DNA of 64,000 bases, taken from assembly GCA_963799455.1 (NCBI GenBank), contig CAWCXF010000005.1, positions 277,549 through 341,548 of the forward strand. Direction: 5' to 3'. Position numbers and translations under genes: made by a program. Position 1 is the first letter of the stretch. The number at the start of each line of letters is the position of its first letter. Source of the stretch: CAWCXF01 sp963799455 (lineage in GTDB: Bacteria; Pseudomonadota; Alphaproteobacteria; Rhodobacterales; Rhodobacteraceae). Positions 55,132 to 63,954 of this stretch are shown here, piece after piece. The notes beneath the pieces are model-generated. The model saw only the letters and a program-made list of their open reading frames with translations. It ran no database searches and had not been told where the DNA came from.

Positions 55132-55302
55132 GTGACCCGCAGGACCACTGCCGCTGTCGTGATCGCCTATGTCGCGGGTCTCCTCGCGCTCGACCTCTCG
55201 GCGTCCGAACCGCCCGACATCTACTCGCAGCCCCCGGTGATCGCATTGGGATCGGACGCGGTCGCATCCGGCGCCCATTGCGCCTCTCTCCCGACGGAAT
55301 GA
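55132..55302 (+). CDS. Small 56-residue exported or membrane-anchored protein
   Basis: A GTG start one base after the YeeE stop opens a 56-codon gene. It reads VTRRTTAAVVIAYVAGLLAL (a basic start and one hydrophobic helix) and then DLSASEPPDIYSQPPVIALG and SDAVASGAHCASLPTE. The single hydrophobic segment means a signal peptide or membrane anchor; the short outer part has one Cys near its end. I know no family name. The tight spacing to the YeeE gene suggests it belongs to the sulfur module, perhaps as a small partner that accepts sulfur on its Cys; this is inference. Confidence 0.6.
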   Translation: MTRRTTAAVVIAYVAGLLALDLSASEPPDIYSQPPVIALGSDAVASGAHCASLPTE

Positions 55303-55942
55303 TCGGGACTCCGGCCCGCTTCGAGCGGTAACCGCCGACGGAAGGGTCGCCCGCGCCGCCGCCGGACCGGTAGGGCGGACCGGTCGCCCCCCGCGCGACG
55401 TCGCGGCCTTTCCGTCCGCGCGCGGAGTCCCCTTCCGCGAGACGATCCGCATCGGGGTCATGGATGTCGGACCCTGAAGCCCCCCCTGCATCGCCTCGCT
55501 CTTCGATGCCACGCCCGGATGTTCCGCCGGCATGAGATTTCCCAAGGCGTGAGCTCACTGCGTCCAACCTCACAACTCGTCCCCGACGATCGGCACCGGC
55601 GGGCGCGCCCGCGCCGCGGCATCCTGCACATCATTCCCCCCCCCGGGCCCTGAACCACAGCTTCCGGCCGGCGGCCCGAGTCCGACCGCCACAAGCTCCG
55701 CCAGAACCGCTTTCCGCTAAGGATCGTTGCAGCCCCCGGGCGGATGGATGCCGCCGACGCCAGCCACATCGTCGGGGCCGGCCGGCTCCCGTTCCGCCGG
55801 AAAGCCCCGGTTGGCGCGTCTTTGCGCAATCTTTTCCGGCCGCCCGCAAATTTACCAGGCGACAACGCCGGAACCCGTGATAGCAAAACGATACCCGCGC
55901 CTTCGGCGACGATCGCGCGGGCCATATTTCTGGGAGGAAACC
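55303..55942. other. Upstream region of the TRAP operon
   Basis: About 640 bases without a recognisable gene. It must hold the promoter of the TRAP transporter operon. An eight- or nine-base C run lies near 55636. GGGAGGAAACC before the ATG at 55943 is a strong ribosome binding site. No regulator gene is present on either strand. Confidence 0.5.
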
Positions 55943-56926
55943 ATGACGACCATCACCCGCCACCTTTGCGTCTCGACCGCCGGTGTCGTCGCCCTGGGCC
56001 TTCTGCCGACGCTCGCCGCTGCCGAGACGAAGCTGAAATGGGCGCATGTCTACGAGTCGAGCGAGCCGTACCATACCTGCGCCGTGGCCGCGAACGAGCC
56101 TCTGATGGCAGCCACCGACGGGCGGTTCGGGATCGAGGTCTTCCCGGCCTCGTCGCTCGGCAAGGAGGAGGACATCAACGAGGGGCTGGGCTTCGGCACC
56201 GTCGACATCATCCACACCGGGCAACTCTTCGCGGGCCGCGCGTTCGGCCCGATCGCCATCGGCGGCGCGCCGTTCATGTTCCGCGATTACGACCACTGGG
56301 ACCAGTACCGCAATTCCGAGCTCTTCGACGAGCTCGCGCAGGGCTACACCGACGCCACCGGCAACCACATCACCGCGATGACCTACTACGGCGCGCGGCA
56401 CGTGACGTCGAACGAACCGATCCTTGCGCCCGGCGACATGGAGGGGCTGAAGATCCGGGTGCCGAACGCCCCCCTCTACATGATGTTCCCGGAGGCCGTC
56501 GGTGCCAATCCGGCGCCGATCGCCTTCGCGGAGGTCTACCTCGCGCTCCAGCAGGGCACGGTCGACGCGCAGGAGAATCCGCTGCCGACGATCCAGGCGA
56601 AGAAGTTCTACGAGGTCCAGAACAACATCAACCTGACCGGCCACATCACCGACGCCCTCCTGACCATCGTCGGCGGCCCGGCGTGGGACGCGATGGAGGA
56701 GGCCGACAGGGAGGCCCTGGCGAAGGTCACCGAGGATGCGGCCGTGTGCGCTACCGACGCCATCATCAAGGCGGAGAGCGAGCTGGTCGAATGGTTCCGC
56801 GGCGAGGGCGTTGAGGTGAACGAGGTCGATCGCGGTCCGTTCATCGAGGCCGTCCGGGCCGTCCACAACGGCCCCTCGGCGACCTGGGACCAGGCGACCT
56901 ACGACCGGCTTCAGGCCATCGAGTAG
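55943..56926 (+). CDS. TRAP transporter substrate-binding protein (DctP)
   Basis: A 327-residue periplasmic receptor of a TRAP transporter. The signal peptide HLCVSTAGVVALGLLPTLAA ends before ETKLKWAHVYESSEPYHTCA. DctP-family blocks are GRFGIEVFPASSLGKEEDIN, GTVDIIHTGQLFAGRAFGPI and GARHVTSNEPILAPGDMEGL. KIRVPNAPLYMMFPEAVGAN follows, with the carboxylate-binding Arg in the KIRVP motif, then QQGTVDAQENPLPTIQAKKF. The ligand is an organic acid, as the Arg indicates. PdxA2, DUF1537 kinase and Ldh neighbours point to a four-carbon sugar acid. A strong hairpin follows the gene. Confidence 0.94.
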   Translation: MTTITRHLCVSTAGVVALGLLPTLAAAETKLKWAHVYESSEPYHTCAVAANEPLMAATDGRFGIEVFPASSLGKEEDINEGLGFGTVDIIHTGQLFAGRAFGPIAIGGAPFMFRDYDHWDQYRNSELFDELAQGYTDATGNHITAMTYYGARHVTSNEPILAPGDMEGLKIRVPNAPLYMMFPEAVGANPAPIAFAEVYLALQQGTVDAQENPLPTIQAKKFYEVQNNINLTGHITDALLTIVGGPAWDAMEEADREALAKVTEDAAVCATDAIIKAESELVEWFRGEGVEVNEVDRGPFIEAVRAVHNGPSATWDQATYDRLQAIE

Positions 56927-56939
56927 CGCTCTCTCCCCC

Positions 56940-56965
56940 GCCGGGCCGCAGGATGGCGGCCCGGC
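56940..56965 (+). terminator. Perfect 10-bp hairpin between dctP and dctQ
   Basis: GCCGGGCCGC (56940-56949), loop AGGATG, then GCGGCCCGGC (56956-56965), followed by TCCTTTCC. The stem is perfect and GC-only. It lies inside an operon, between the receptor and the membrane subunits. It is therefore more likely a partial terminator or mRNA-protecting structure that raises receptor level over permease level than a full stop. Confidence 0.75.
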
Positions 56966-56996
56966 TCCTTTCCCACCCGAGGCTGGAGGGCGCCAG

Positions 56997-57603
56997 ATGC
57001 GCGTGCCGGATCCCAGAGACAGTCGCCCGACGGGCGACGCCGAAGACGGGGACGTCGCGCGGCCCGTGACGCCCCTCGCGCTCGACGAGGAGGTCATCGA
57101 CCTGTCGGACCTTCACTGGACCGACGCGGCCGTGCTCGCCCTCTTCTGGGTTCTGGCCGTGGTCGTCTTCCTGCAGTTCTTCACCCGCTACATCCTCAAC
57201 GACTTCGCTCGCCTGGACCGAGGAGATCGCGCGTTACCTGCTGATCGGCGTCACGTTCGTCGGCGGGATCATGGCGACCCGCAAGCAGAGCCATATCGCC
57301 GTCGAATTCGTCTACCGCTGGATCCCGCGCACCGGGCGCCGGATCGCGCAGACGGCCATCGACCTCGCGACCACGGCGTTCTTCGTGGCGATGACCGTGC
57401 TGTGCGCGCAGATCGCGGTCCGCACCGGGCAGCTGATGGTGTCGATCGACGTGCCGAAGTCGCTGATCTACTGGATCGTCACGGCGGCCTTCGCCTGCAT
57501 GGCGGCCTATGCCGCCTGGGGAACCTGGCGACACCTCGCGGAGGGAACGTCGCGCCTGATCGACCCGCAGATCCACGATCAGCCCCTCCGGACCCTGGAC
57601 TAG
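56997..57603 (+). CDS. TRAP transporter small membrane subunit (DctQ), one frameshift
   Basis: The four-helix DctQ subunit, 201 residues after repair. The start MRVPDPRDSRPTGDAEDGDV is followed by WTDAAVLALFWVLAVVVFLQ and FFTRYILND. The frame breaks at 57204-57205; removing one T gives SLAWTEEIARYLLIGVTFVG, the conserved W-x-E-E motif. It then reads GIMATRKQSHIAVEFVYRWI, TTAFFVAMTVLCAQIAVRTG and KSLIYWIVTAAFACMAAYAA. The repaired motif is diagnostic for DctQ, so an error in the sequence is the simplest explanation. It works with DctM as the membrane carrier. Confidence 0.9.
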
Positions 57604-57613
57604 GAACCGCACC

Positions 57614-58894
57614 ATGGACATCGTCTGGCTCTTCGTGATGCTGTTTGGAATGCTGGTCGTCGGCGTGCCCGTGGCCGTGGCGCTTGCGGGATCCTCGGCC
57701 ATCTTCATCCTCTTCAGCGGCGCCACGCCGCCGATGGTGGTGGCGCACCGGATGATCAACGGCGTCGACAGCTTCCCGCTCCTCGCCGTCCCGTTCTTCA
57801 TCCTGGCGGGCAACCTGATGAACACGGCCGGGATCACCGAGCGGATCTTCAACTTCGCGCTGGCGGGGGTGGGATGGATGCGGGGCGGGCTCGGCCACGT
57901 CAACGTCGGCGCGAGCGTCATCTTCGCCGGCATGTCGGGCGCCGCGGTGGCCGATGCCGGCGGGCTCGGCGCCATCGAGATCAAGGCGATGCGGGACGCG
58001 GGCTACGATCCGAAGTTCGCGGTCGGCATCACCGCCGCCTCCTCGACCATCGGGCCGATCATTCCGCCCTCGCTGCCGATGGTGATCTACGGCGTCGTCG
58101 CGGGCTCCAGCATCGGACAGCTCTTCGTGGCGGGTTTCGTGCCGGGGCTCCTGATGGCGGTGGCGTTGATGGTCATGATCGCGATCATGGCGCGCACCCG
58201 CGGCTTCGGCCGCGACCAGGCCTTCGACTGGTCGGTGCTGGGGTCGAGCTTCCGGCGCGCCTTCCTGTCGCTGCTGACGCCGGTCATCATCGTGGGCGGC
58301 ATCCTGTCGGGCGCGTTCACGCCGACGGAGGCGGCGGTGGCGGCCTGCGCCTGGGCGCTGTTCCTCGGCCTCGTCGTGTACCGCACCCTGACCCTGCCGC
58401 GCTTCCTGCGCGTGAGCTTCGATACGATCGAGACCACGGCCGTCGTCCTCCTCGTCGTCGCCGCCGCGTCGATCTTCGCCTGGATCCTTACCTCGAACCG
58501 CGTGCCCGAGCAGTTCGCGGCGGGGCTCCTGCTGATCTCGGACAAGCCCTGGGTCATCCTGATCCTGATGAACCTGATCCTGCTGGCGGTCGGCTGCTTC
58601 ATGGAGACGGTGGCGGCCATCACGATCATGGTGCCGGTCCTGCTGCCGATCGCGGTCGCGATCGGGGTCGACCCGGTGCATTTCGGGGTGATCATGGTGC
58701 TCAACCTGATGCTGGGCCTGCTGACGCCGCCGGTGGGCATGGTCCTCTACGTCCTCGCACGCGTCGCGAGGATCCCGTTCGAGCAATGCGTCGCCGGCAC
58801 GGCGCCGTTCCTCATTCCGCTGGTCATCGTCCTCTGTCTCGTCACGTTCGTGCCGACGCTGACGATGTGGCTTCCGACGCTCATCTACCGCTGA
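57614..58894 (+). CDS. TRAP transporter large membrane subunit (DctM)
   Basis: A 426-residue protein with about 12 helices that forms the sodium-driven channel of the TRAP carrier. Family blocks: MLFGMLVVGVPVAVALAGSS, RMINGVDSFPLLAVPFFILA and GNLMNTAGITERIFNFALAG. HVNVGASVIFAGMSGAAVAD, GITAASSTIGPIIPPSLPMV and GAFTPTEAAVAACAWALFLG (TPTEAA) follow, with LNLMLGLLTPPVGMVLYVLA at the end. It is complete, lies 10 bases after dctQ, and is followed by the Ldh-type gene after 6 bases, so they are one operon. Confidence 0.96.
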   Translation: MDIVWLFVMLFGMLVVGVPVAVALAGSSAIFILFSGATPPMVVAHRMINGVDSFPLLAVPFFILAGNLMNTAGITERIFNFALAGVGWMRGGLGHVNVGASVIFAGMSGAAVADAGGLGAIEIKAMRDAGYDPKFAVGITAASSTIGPIIPPSLPMVIYGVVAGSSIGQLFVAGFVPGLLMAVALMVMIAIMARTRGFGRDQAFDWSVLGSSFRRAFLSLLTPVIIVGGILSGAFTPTEAAVAACAWALFLGLVVYRTLTLPRFLRVSFDTIETTAVVLLVVAAASIFAWILTSNRVPEQFAAGLLLISDKPWVILILMNLILLAVGCFMETVAAITIMVPVLLPIAVAIGVDPVHFGVIMVLNLMLGLLTPPVGMVLYVLARVARIPFEQCVAGTAPFLIPLVIVLCLVTFVPTLTMWLPTLIYR

Positions 58895-58900
58895 GGGCAA

Positions 58901-59946
58901 ATGACCATCTCGCTCGATACCATCTCCGGCTTCTGCCACGCCGCCCTGTCCGCCGCCGGCGCGGACGGGGACACCGCCCGCGACTGCACCGCGTCGATGA
59001 TGCACGGCACGGTCCACGGCGTGGACAGTCACGGCGTCCGCCTGCTGGGCCACTACGTCAGGGCACTGCAGGGCGGCCGGCTGAACAAGGCGCCGAAGCT
59101 CTCGTTCACCCGCACGCGCGCCGGCTCCGGAATGCTGCACGGGGACGATGCGCAGGGCGCGCGCGCCACCTACGCGGCGATGGACTATGCCTGCGACCTC
59201 GCGTCGGAGGCCGGGATCGGGGCCGTGGGCATCACCCGGTCCTCCCATTTCGGCCCGGCCGGCGCCTACGCGATGCGCGCGGCGGAGCGTGGAATGCTGG
59301 CGCTCGTGACCTGCAATTCCGACAGCTTCGTGCGCCTCCACGACGGGGCCGCGCGGTTCCACGGCACCAACCCGCTCTCCATCGTCTGCCCGACGGGTGG
59401 CGACCCGTGGCTGCTCGACATGGCCACCAGCGCCGTGCCCTACAACCGGGTCGAGCTCTACCGCTCCACCGGGACCGCCCTGCCCGAAGGGGCCGCCTCC
59501 GACGCAGGGGGCGCGGATACGACCGATCCGCATCTGGCGGAAATGCTGGCTCCCCTCGGCGGCGCCTTCGCCTTCAAGGGCGCGGGGCTGGGCGGCGTGG
59601 CCGAGGTGCTGTCGGCGGTGCTGACCGGAATGACCCTCTCCCCGACGTCGCCCCCATGGGCGGGGAGGATTTCGCGACCCCCCGCGCGCTCGGCGCCTTC
59701 GTCCTCGCAATCGATCCCGCGGCCTTCGCGGGCGTCGACGCCGTCCGCGCGGGCATCACCCGCTACCTGACGCTGCTGCGGTCCTCGCCCGCGCGGCCCG
59801 GCACGCGCGTCCTCGCGCCGGGCGACCGGGAGTGGGCCGTGGCGCGGGAGCGCCGCGAGAACGGCGTGACGCTCGACCCGGTCACCGCCCGCACGTTCGC
59901 CGATCTCGCGGAGACGTTCGGCCTGGACCCGATCGCCCCGTCCTGA
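58901..59946 (+). CDS. Ldh-family (malate/L-lactate type) oxidoreductase, one frameshift
   Basis: An NAD(P)-dependent dehydrogenase of the Ldh_2 family (malate, ureidoglycolate, 2,3-diketogulonate relatives), about 348 residues after repair. It starts MTISLDTISGFCHAALSAAG. HGTVHGVDSHGVRLLGHYVR contains the catalytic His. AGIGAVGITRSSHFGPAGAY, FHGTNPLSIVCPTGGDPWLL and DMATSAVPYNRVELYRSTGT follow. One base is missing near 59642, after GMTLSP; beyond it DVAPMGGEDFATPRALGAF continues to the normal end. It is the last gene of the TRAP operon, so it likely oxidises or reduces the imported hydroxy acid at C2. Confidence 0.9.
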
Positions 59947-59993
59947 CGGCACGACATCCCGTCCGGCCCGCCGGCTCTCTTTGCAGCGAAGCA

Positions 59994-60018
59994 GGACCGG
60001 CATCCCCGGGTCCGGTCC
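59994..60018. terminator. Possible bidirectional terminator hairpin
   Basis: GGACCGG (59994-60000) and CCGGTCC (60012-60018) form a 7-bp stem with an 11-base loop. It sits between the convergent Ldh-type and pdxA2 genes. There is no T-run, so it is a candidate only. Confidence 0.4.
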
Positions 60019-60044
60019 GACCTGCGTCGGGACCGCTTTCGCCG

Positions 60045-61020
60045 CTAGCTCCGGGCCGCGCGTCCCATCCTCTCGGCATACCCGAGGGCGGCGATCATGT
60101 TCACGTGGTTGGCCCGGCCGGTGCCGGCGAGGTCGAAGGCGGTTCCGTGATCGACCGAGCAACGGTCGATCGGCAGGCCGAGCGAGACGTTCACGGCCGT
60201 GTCGAAGGCGACGAGCTTGATCGGGATGTGACCCTGATCGTGATACTGCGCGATCACCAGATCGAAGGCGCCCTCGTAGGCGCGGTGATAGACGGTATCG
60301 GCCGGGATGGGGCCTTCCACGTCGATCCCCTCCTGCCGGGCCGCCGCGACCGCGGGGCGGATGTTGCGGTCGTCCTCGGTGCCGAACAGGCCGTTCTCGC
60401 CGCAATGCGGGTTGAGGCCGGCCACGGCGATGCGTGGCGCGGCCATCCCCATCCGGCCGAAATGGCGGTGCCCGGTGCGGATCGTGTCCAGCACCCGCTG
60501 CGTCGTGGCCCGCCCGATCGCATCCAAAAGCGAGACATGGCGTGGAGACGTGCAGGACGTTCAGGCGCTCCGAGGCCAGCAGCATCCAGGAACTTCGCGA
60601 CCCGGTCAGATGCGCGAGCATTCCCGTATGGCCGTCGTAATGGTGGCCGGCGGCATTCAGCGCCTCCTTGTTGATCGGCGCCGTCACGATGCAGGCGGCC
60701 TCGCCCGCCCGCGTCAGGTCCACCGCGCGGGAGATGTAGCGGAACGCGGCCTCGCCGCAGGCCGGGTCGAGAACGCCGAACCGGCCGGGCAACCCGTCGA
60801 CGGCGACGTGGTCGATGCGGAGGCCGTCGCCCGGCGCGTCCGGTTCGAGCAGGGGCAGCGCGATTCCGCACACCCGGGCCGCCCGCTCCATCGTGTCCCG
60901 GTCGCCGATGACGACCGTCGCGCGCCGCGTCGCCGCGTCGAGACCGGCAAGGGCCTTCACCGTCACCTCCGCGCCCACGCCGGAGGGGTCTCCCATGGTG
61001 ACGACGACGGACGTGTTCAT
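60045..61020 (-). CDS. pdxA2: PdxA2-type 4-phosphate dehydrogenase, one frameshift
   Basis: A PdxA-like enzyme that oxidises and decarboxylates a four-carbon acid 4-phosphate to dihydroxyacetone phosphate, about 324 residues. It starts MNTSVVVTMGDPSGVGAEVT. CIVTAPINKEALNAAGHHYD, GHTGMLAHLTGSRSSWMLLA (metal-binding His) and LNVLHVST follow. A one-base shift lies near 60541. It continues DAIGRATTQRVLDTIR, IAVAGLNPHCGENGLFGTED and VIAQYHDQGHIPIKLVAFDT (metal His). LGLPIDRCSVDHGTAFDLAG ends the core. Removing one base gives THVSLLDAIG, as in the family. Pairing with a DUF1537 kinase, here divergent from it, marks the PdxA2 branch of threonate catabolism rather than vitamin B6 synthesis. Confidence 0.9.
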
Positions 61021-61161
61021 CGGGATATCCTCCAGCCTGACGGCGCGGTATCGGTGGGCCCGGGGGCACTTCGCCTCCGCGGACATGCCTTCGGTATGGC
61101 ACGCCGCCCCGCGCGGGGACAGTATCCCGTCCCGTCGATAATATTGCCACAACAGGAAGCG

Positions 61162-62208
61162 ATGACCGGAACACCCCACATGCCGACCATCCTCGTCGTG
61201 GCGGACGACCTCACCGGCGCGCTGGACTCCGCGGTCGCCTTCGCCGGGGGCGGACGGCGGATCGCGGTGGCGCGGGGCGTGGCCCGGATCGCCACTGCCC
61301 TGCGCAGCGAGCCGATGGTCCTCGCCGTCGATATGGCGAGCCGGGAGGGAACCGCCGCGGATGCGGTGGCAGGCCTCGAGGCGCTCGCCCGCGCCCTGCC
61401 GTTGGGGGCAATTCCCTCGATCGTGAAGAAGGTCGATTCCCGGCTGAAGGGCCACGTGAGGGCGGAGGTGGAGGCCCTGCACCGCCTGTCGGGACGCACG
61501 CGCGTCGTCGCCGTTCCGGCGATCCCCGGAATGGGGCGCCTGCAGATCGGGGGCATCCTGACCGGGTACGGGCTCGCGGATGCCATCGACATGGCGGACC
61601 GGCTCGGCCCCGACGTCGAGCTCCCCGATGCGGAAACGGACGATGCGGTGGACCGGATCGTCCGGACCGGCGACGCCGCCACGCTCTGGGTCGGCGCGCG
61701 CGGGCTCGCCTTCGCCCTGTCCCGCCATCGCTTCGGACCGCGCGCACCCGCCCCGCCGCGGCTCACCGGGCCGGCCCTCTTCGCCATCGGATCGCGCGAT
61801 CCCGTCACGACTGCGCAGGTTGCCCGCCTCCGGAGCCGGGTCCACGCCGCGCCCGACGGGTCCGTGCCCGACGGCGTGGCGGACGGGGTGCTGGATATCG
61901 TCGCGATGACGGAGGGCGGGCGCGCGCGCCCTGCCGCCGCGGCGGGCGCTTCCTTCGCGGACGGCATCGCCGCCCGGATGAACGCGACGCATCCGATGAC
62001 CCTGCTGGCCTCCGGCGGCGCGACGGCCGCGGCGATCCTCGACCGCCTCGGCGTCGGGGTGCTCGACGTCGAGGCCGAGATCGCGCCCGGCGTGCCGGTA
62101 TCGGTCGCGGCGGTGCCATGGGGCCGGATGCGGATCGTCACGAAGTCCGGAGGGTTCGGCCCGCCCGACCTGCTCCAGCGCATCGGGGAGGGTATCGGGC
62201 GGAGCTGA
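61162..62208 (+). CDS. Four-carbon acid sugar kinase family protein (DUF1537)
   Basis: A sugar-acid kinase related to DtnK/OtnK, which phosphorylate threonate or 3-oxo-tetronate at C4. MPTILVVADDLTGALDSAVA holds the conserved D-D-x-T-G-x-x-D substrate motif. KKVDSRLKGHVRAEVEALHR (K-x-D-S-x-L-R/K-G) and VVAVPAIPGMGRLQIGGILT follow. The C-terminal nucleotide-binding domain has PMTLLASGGATAAAILDRLG and a terminal IVTKSGGFGPPDLLQRI (T-K-S-G-x-F-G). Its 348 residues are shorter than the usual 400-430, with less between the two domains. An alternative start lies at 61180. Divergent from pdxA2, with 141 bases between. With PdxA2, a D-threonate-like route to dihydroxyacetone phosphate is the best guess. 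Confidence 0.92.
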   Translation: MTGTPHMPTILVVADDLTGALDSAVAFAGGGRRIAVARGVARIATALRSEPMVLAVDMASREGTAADAVAGLEALARALPLGAIPSIVKKVDSRLKGHVRAEVEALHRLSGRTRVVAVPAIPGMGRLQIGGILTGYGLADAIDMADRLGPDVELPDAETDDAVDRIVRTGDAATLWVGARGLAFALSRHRFGPRAPAPPRLTGPALFAIGSRDPVTTAQVARLRSRVHAAPDGSVPDGVADGVLDIVAMTEGGRARPAAAAGASFADGIAARMNATHPMTLLASGGATAAAILDRLGVGVLDVEAEIAPGVPVSVAAVPWGRMRIVTKSGGFGPPDLLQRIGEGIGRS

Positions 62209-62699
62209 GGGCGACGCCTCGGCTTCGAGCCGCCCACGCCGGAACCGTCGCATCGACCGGGACGAGCGACCCGGACGCATGATACCGGCCAGGACATTGA
62301 TGACTCCAAGGATGACAGGAGAACACGTGGGGCTGCCGCTGCCGGTTCAGCCCTCGGAATTTGTCGAACAGGACTATGAGACACGGTCCTTGCATCGCGG
62401 ACCCCTCATGCGAGCAGGTCGCCGATAGCCACGACCCGCCGCGCACGCACTCCGGAACCGTCATAGCGGCCCGGAACCCCGCCCGACCGCGCCGTCCGGT
62501 GTCCATGTCGATGCGTCTTTCCACGGCAGGCTCCGCGCGGGGCGCCATCCTTCCGGATCAGGCCGATGAGGATTCCGGTCGACGCCGGGGTGGCAAATGC
62601 CCTGTTTTTTCGCGTTGCCCCGGGCCGCGGCGGCCCTAGCTCGCGGGGAGACGCGAGGCATCGGACCCGAGGCTTCCCGAAGGACGAGGAGACGACGCG
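62209..62699. other. Spacer between the kinase gene and egtB
   Basis: About 490 bases without a recognised gene on either strand. The egtB promoter should lie in the right part. GACGAGGAGACGACGCG before the ATG at 62700 includes a GAGGAG ribosome binding site. No hairpin terminator was identified for the kinase gene. Confidence 0.45.
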
Positions 62700-63953
62700 A
62701 TGACGACCCTTCAGCGACAGCCCGCCATCGCCCCCCGCGCGGCCGCCGGGCTGTTCGGGCGTACCCGGGGCCGGACGGAGGCGCTCACCGCTTCGCTCTC
62801 GCCGGAAGACATGATGCTGCAAAGCATGGAGGATGCGAGCCCGGCCAAATGGCACCTGGCCCATACGACATGGTTCTTCGAGGAGTTCATCCTCAAGGCC
62901 AGGGACACCGGATACGCCTCGCCGGATGACCGGTTCGCCTATCTGTTCAATTCCTACTACGTCCAGGCCGGGCCGCGCCACGCGCGGGACAAGCGGGGCC
63001 TCGCGTCCCGCCCCGGCACGCAGGCGGTGCTGGACTACCGGGCCCACGTCACGGACGCGATGCTGCGGCTGCTCGAGTCCGACCGGGACGATGCGGGAGA
63101 AATCGCCGCGATGACGGAGCTCGGCTGTCACCACGAGATGCAGCATCAGGAGCTTCTGGTGACCGACCTGCTGCACGGGCTGAGCTACAACCCGCTGCTT
63201 CCCGCCTACAGGGACCCGGAGCCGATGCCGGTGACGGACGAGGTGCCGTTGACCTTCAGCCGCCACGAAGGGGGCCTTCACGAGATCGGTCACGACGGTT
63301 CGGGGTTCGCCTACGACTGCGAGGGTCCGCGCCACAGGATCTGGCTGGAGCCCTTCGAGATCGCGGACCGCCCGGTGACCAACCGCGACTGGATCGCGTT
63401 CATCGAAGGCGGCGGCTACGGCAGGCAACCGCTCTGGTTGATCGACGGATTCGCGGCGGTGCAGAAGAACGGCTGGGATGCGCCGCTCTACTGGTGGAAG
63501 GACGAGGACGTCTGGTGGACCTTTACCTTGCGCGGTGCGCAGCCGGTCAACCTCGATGCGCCGGTCTGCCATGTCAGCTACTACGAAGCCGAGGCGTTCG
63601 CGCGATGGGCCGATGCGCGCCTGCCGACCGAGGCCGAATGGGAGGTCGCCCTGGGCGGCGCGGAGATCGAGGGCAACTTCCTCGATCGCGAACAGCTTCG
63701 CCCCCTGCCCGGCGGCGGGCCCTACGGCGATGTCTGGGAATGGACCCAGACCCCCTTCACCCCCTATCCGGGCTTCCGCCCGCCCGAGGGGGCGCTCGGC
63801 GAGTACAACGGCAAGTTCATGGTGAACCAGTTCGTGCTGCGCGGCGGGTCCTGCGCCACCCCGCAGGCGCAGATGCGGCCGAGCTACCGAACCTTCTTCT
63901 ATCCGCATCAGCGTTGGCAGATGCTGGGTCTGCGGCTGGCCCGGAACGTCTGA
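62700..63953 (+). CDS. egtB: EgtB, ergothioneine sulfoxide synthase
   Basis: EgtB is the non-heme iron enzyme that joins trimethylhistidine (hercynine) to a cysteine-containing thiol with oxygen. The 417-residue protein has an N-terminal DinB-like domain. ASPAKWHLAHTTWFFEEFIL gives the first iron His (52 or 55) and MTELGCHHEMQHQELLVTDL the H-x3-H pair (145 and 149). An FGE-sulfatase-type domain follows: FEIADRPVTNRDWIAFIEGG, VCHVSYYEAEAFARWADARL, PTEAEWEVALGG and FVLRGGSCATPQAQMRPSYR. The order and the RPSYR end are typical. One base separates it from the next ATG, probably egtD. Confidence 0.94.
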   Translation: MTTLQRQPAIAPRAAAGLFGRTRGRTEALTASLSPEDMMLQSMEDASPAKWHLAHTTWFFEEFILKARDTGYASPDDRFAYLFNSYYVQAGPRHARDKRGLASRPGTQAVLDYRAHVTDAMLRLLESDRDDAGEIAAMTELGCHHEMQHQELLVTDLLHGLSYNPLLPAYRDPEPMPVTDEVPLTFSRHEGGLHEIGHDGSGFAYDCEGPRHRIWLEPFEIADRPVTNRDWIAFIEGGGYGRQPLWLIDGFAAVQKNGWDAPLYWWKDEDVWWTFTLRGAQPVNLDAPVCHVSYYEAEAFARWADARLPTEAEWEVALGGAEIEGNFLDREQLRPLPGGGPYGDVWEWTQTPFTPYPGFRPPEGALGEYNGKFMVNQFVLRGGSCATPQAQMRPSYRTFFYPHQRWQMLGLRLARNV

Positions 63954-63954
63954 G

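Noticed and set aside
59458..62280. 940-codon minus-strand frame across the Ldh, pdxA2 and kinase genes
   Set aside because: Only its middle part (pdxA2) is recognisable; the rest is the shadow of other genes.
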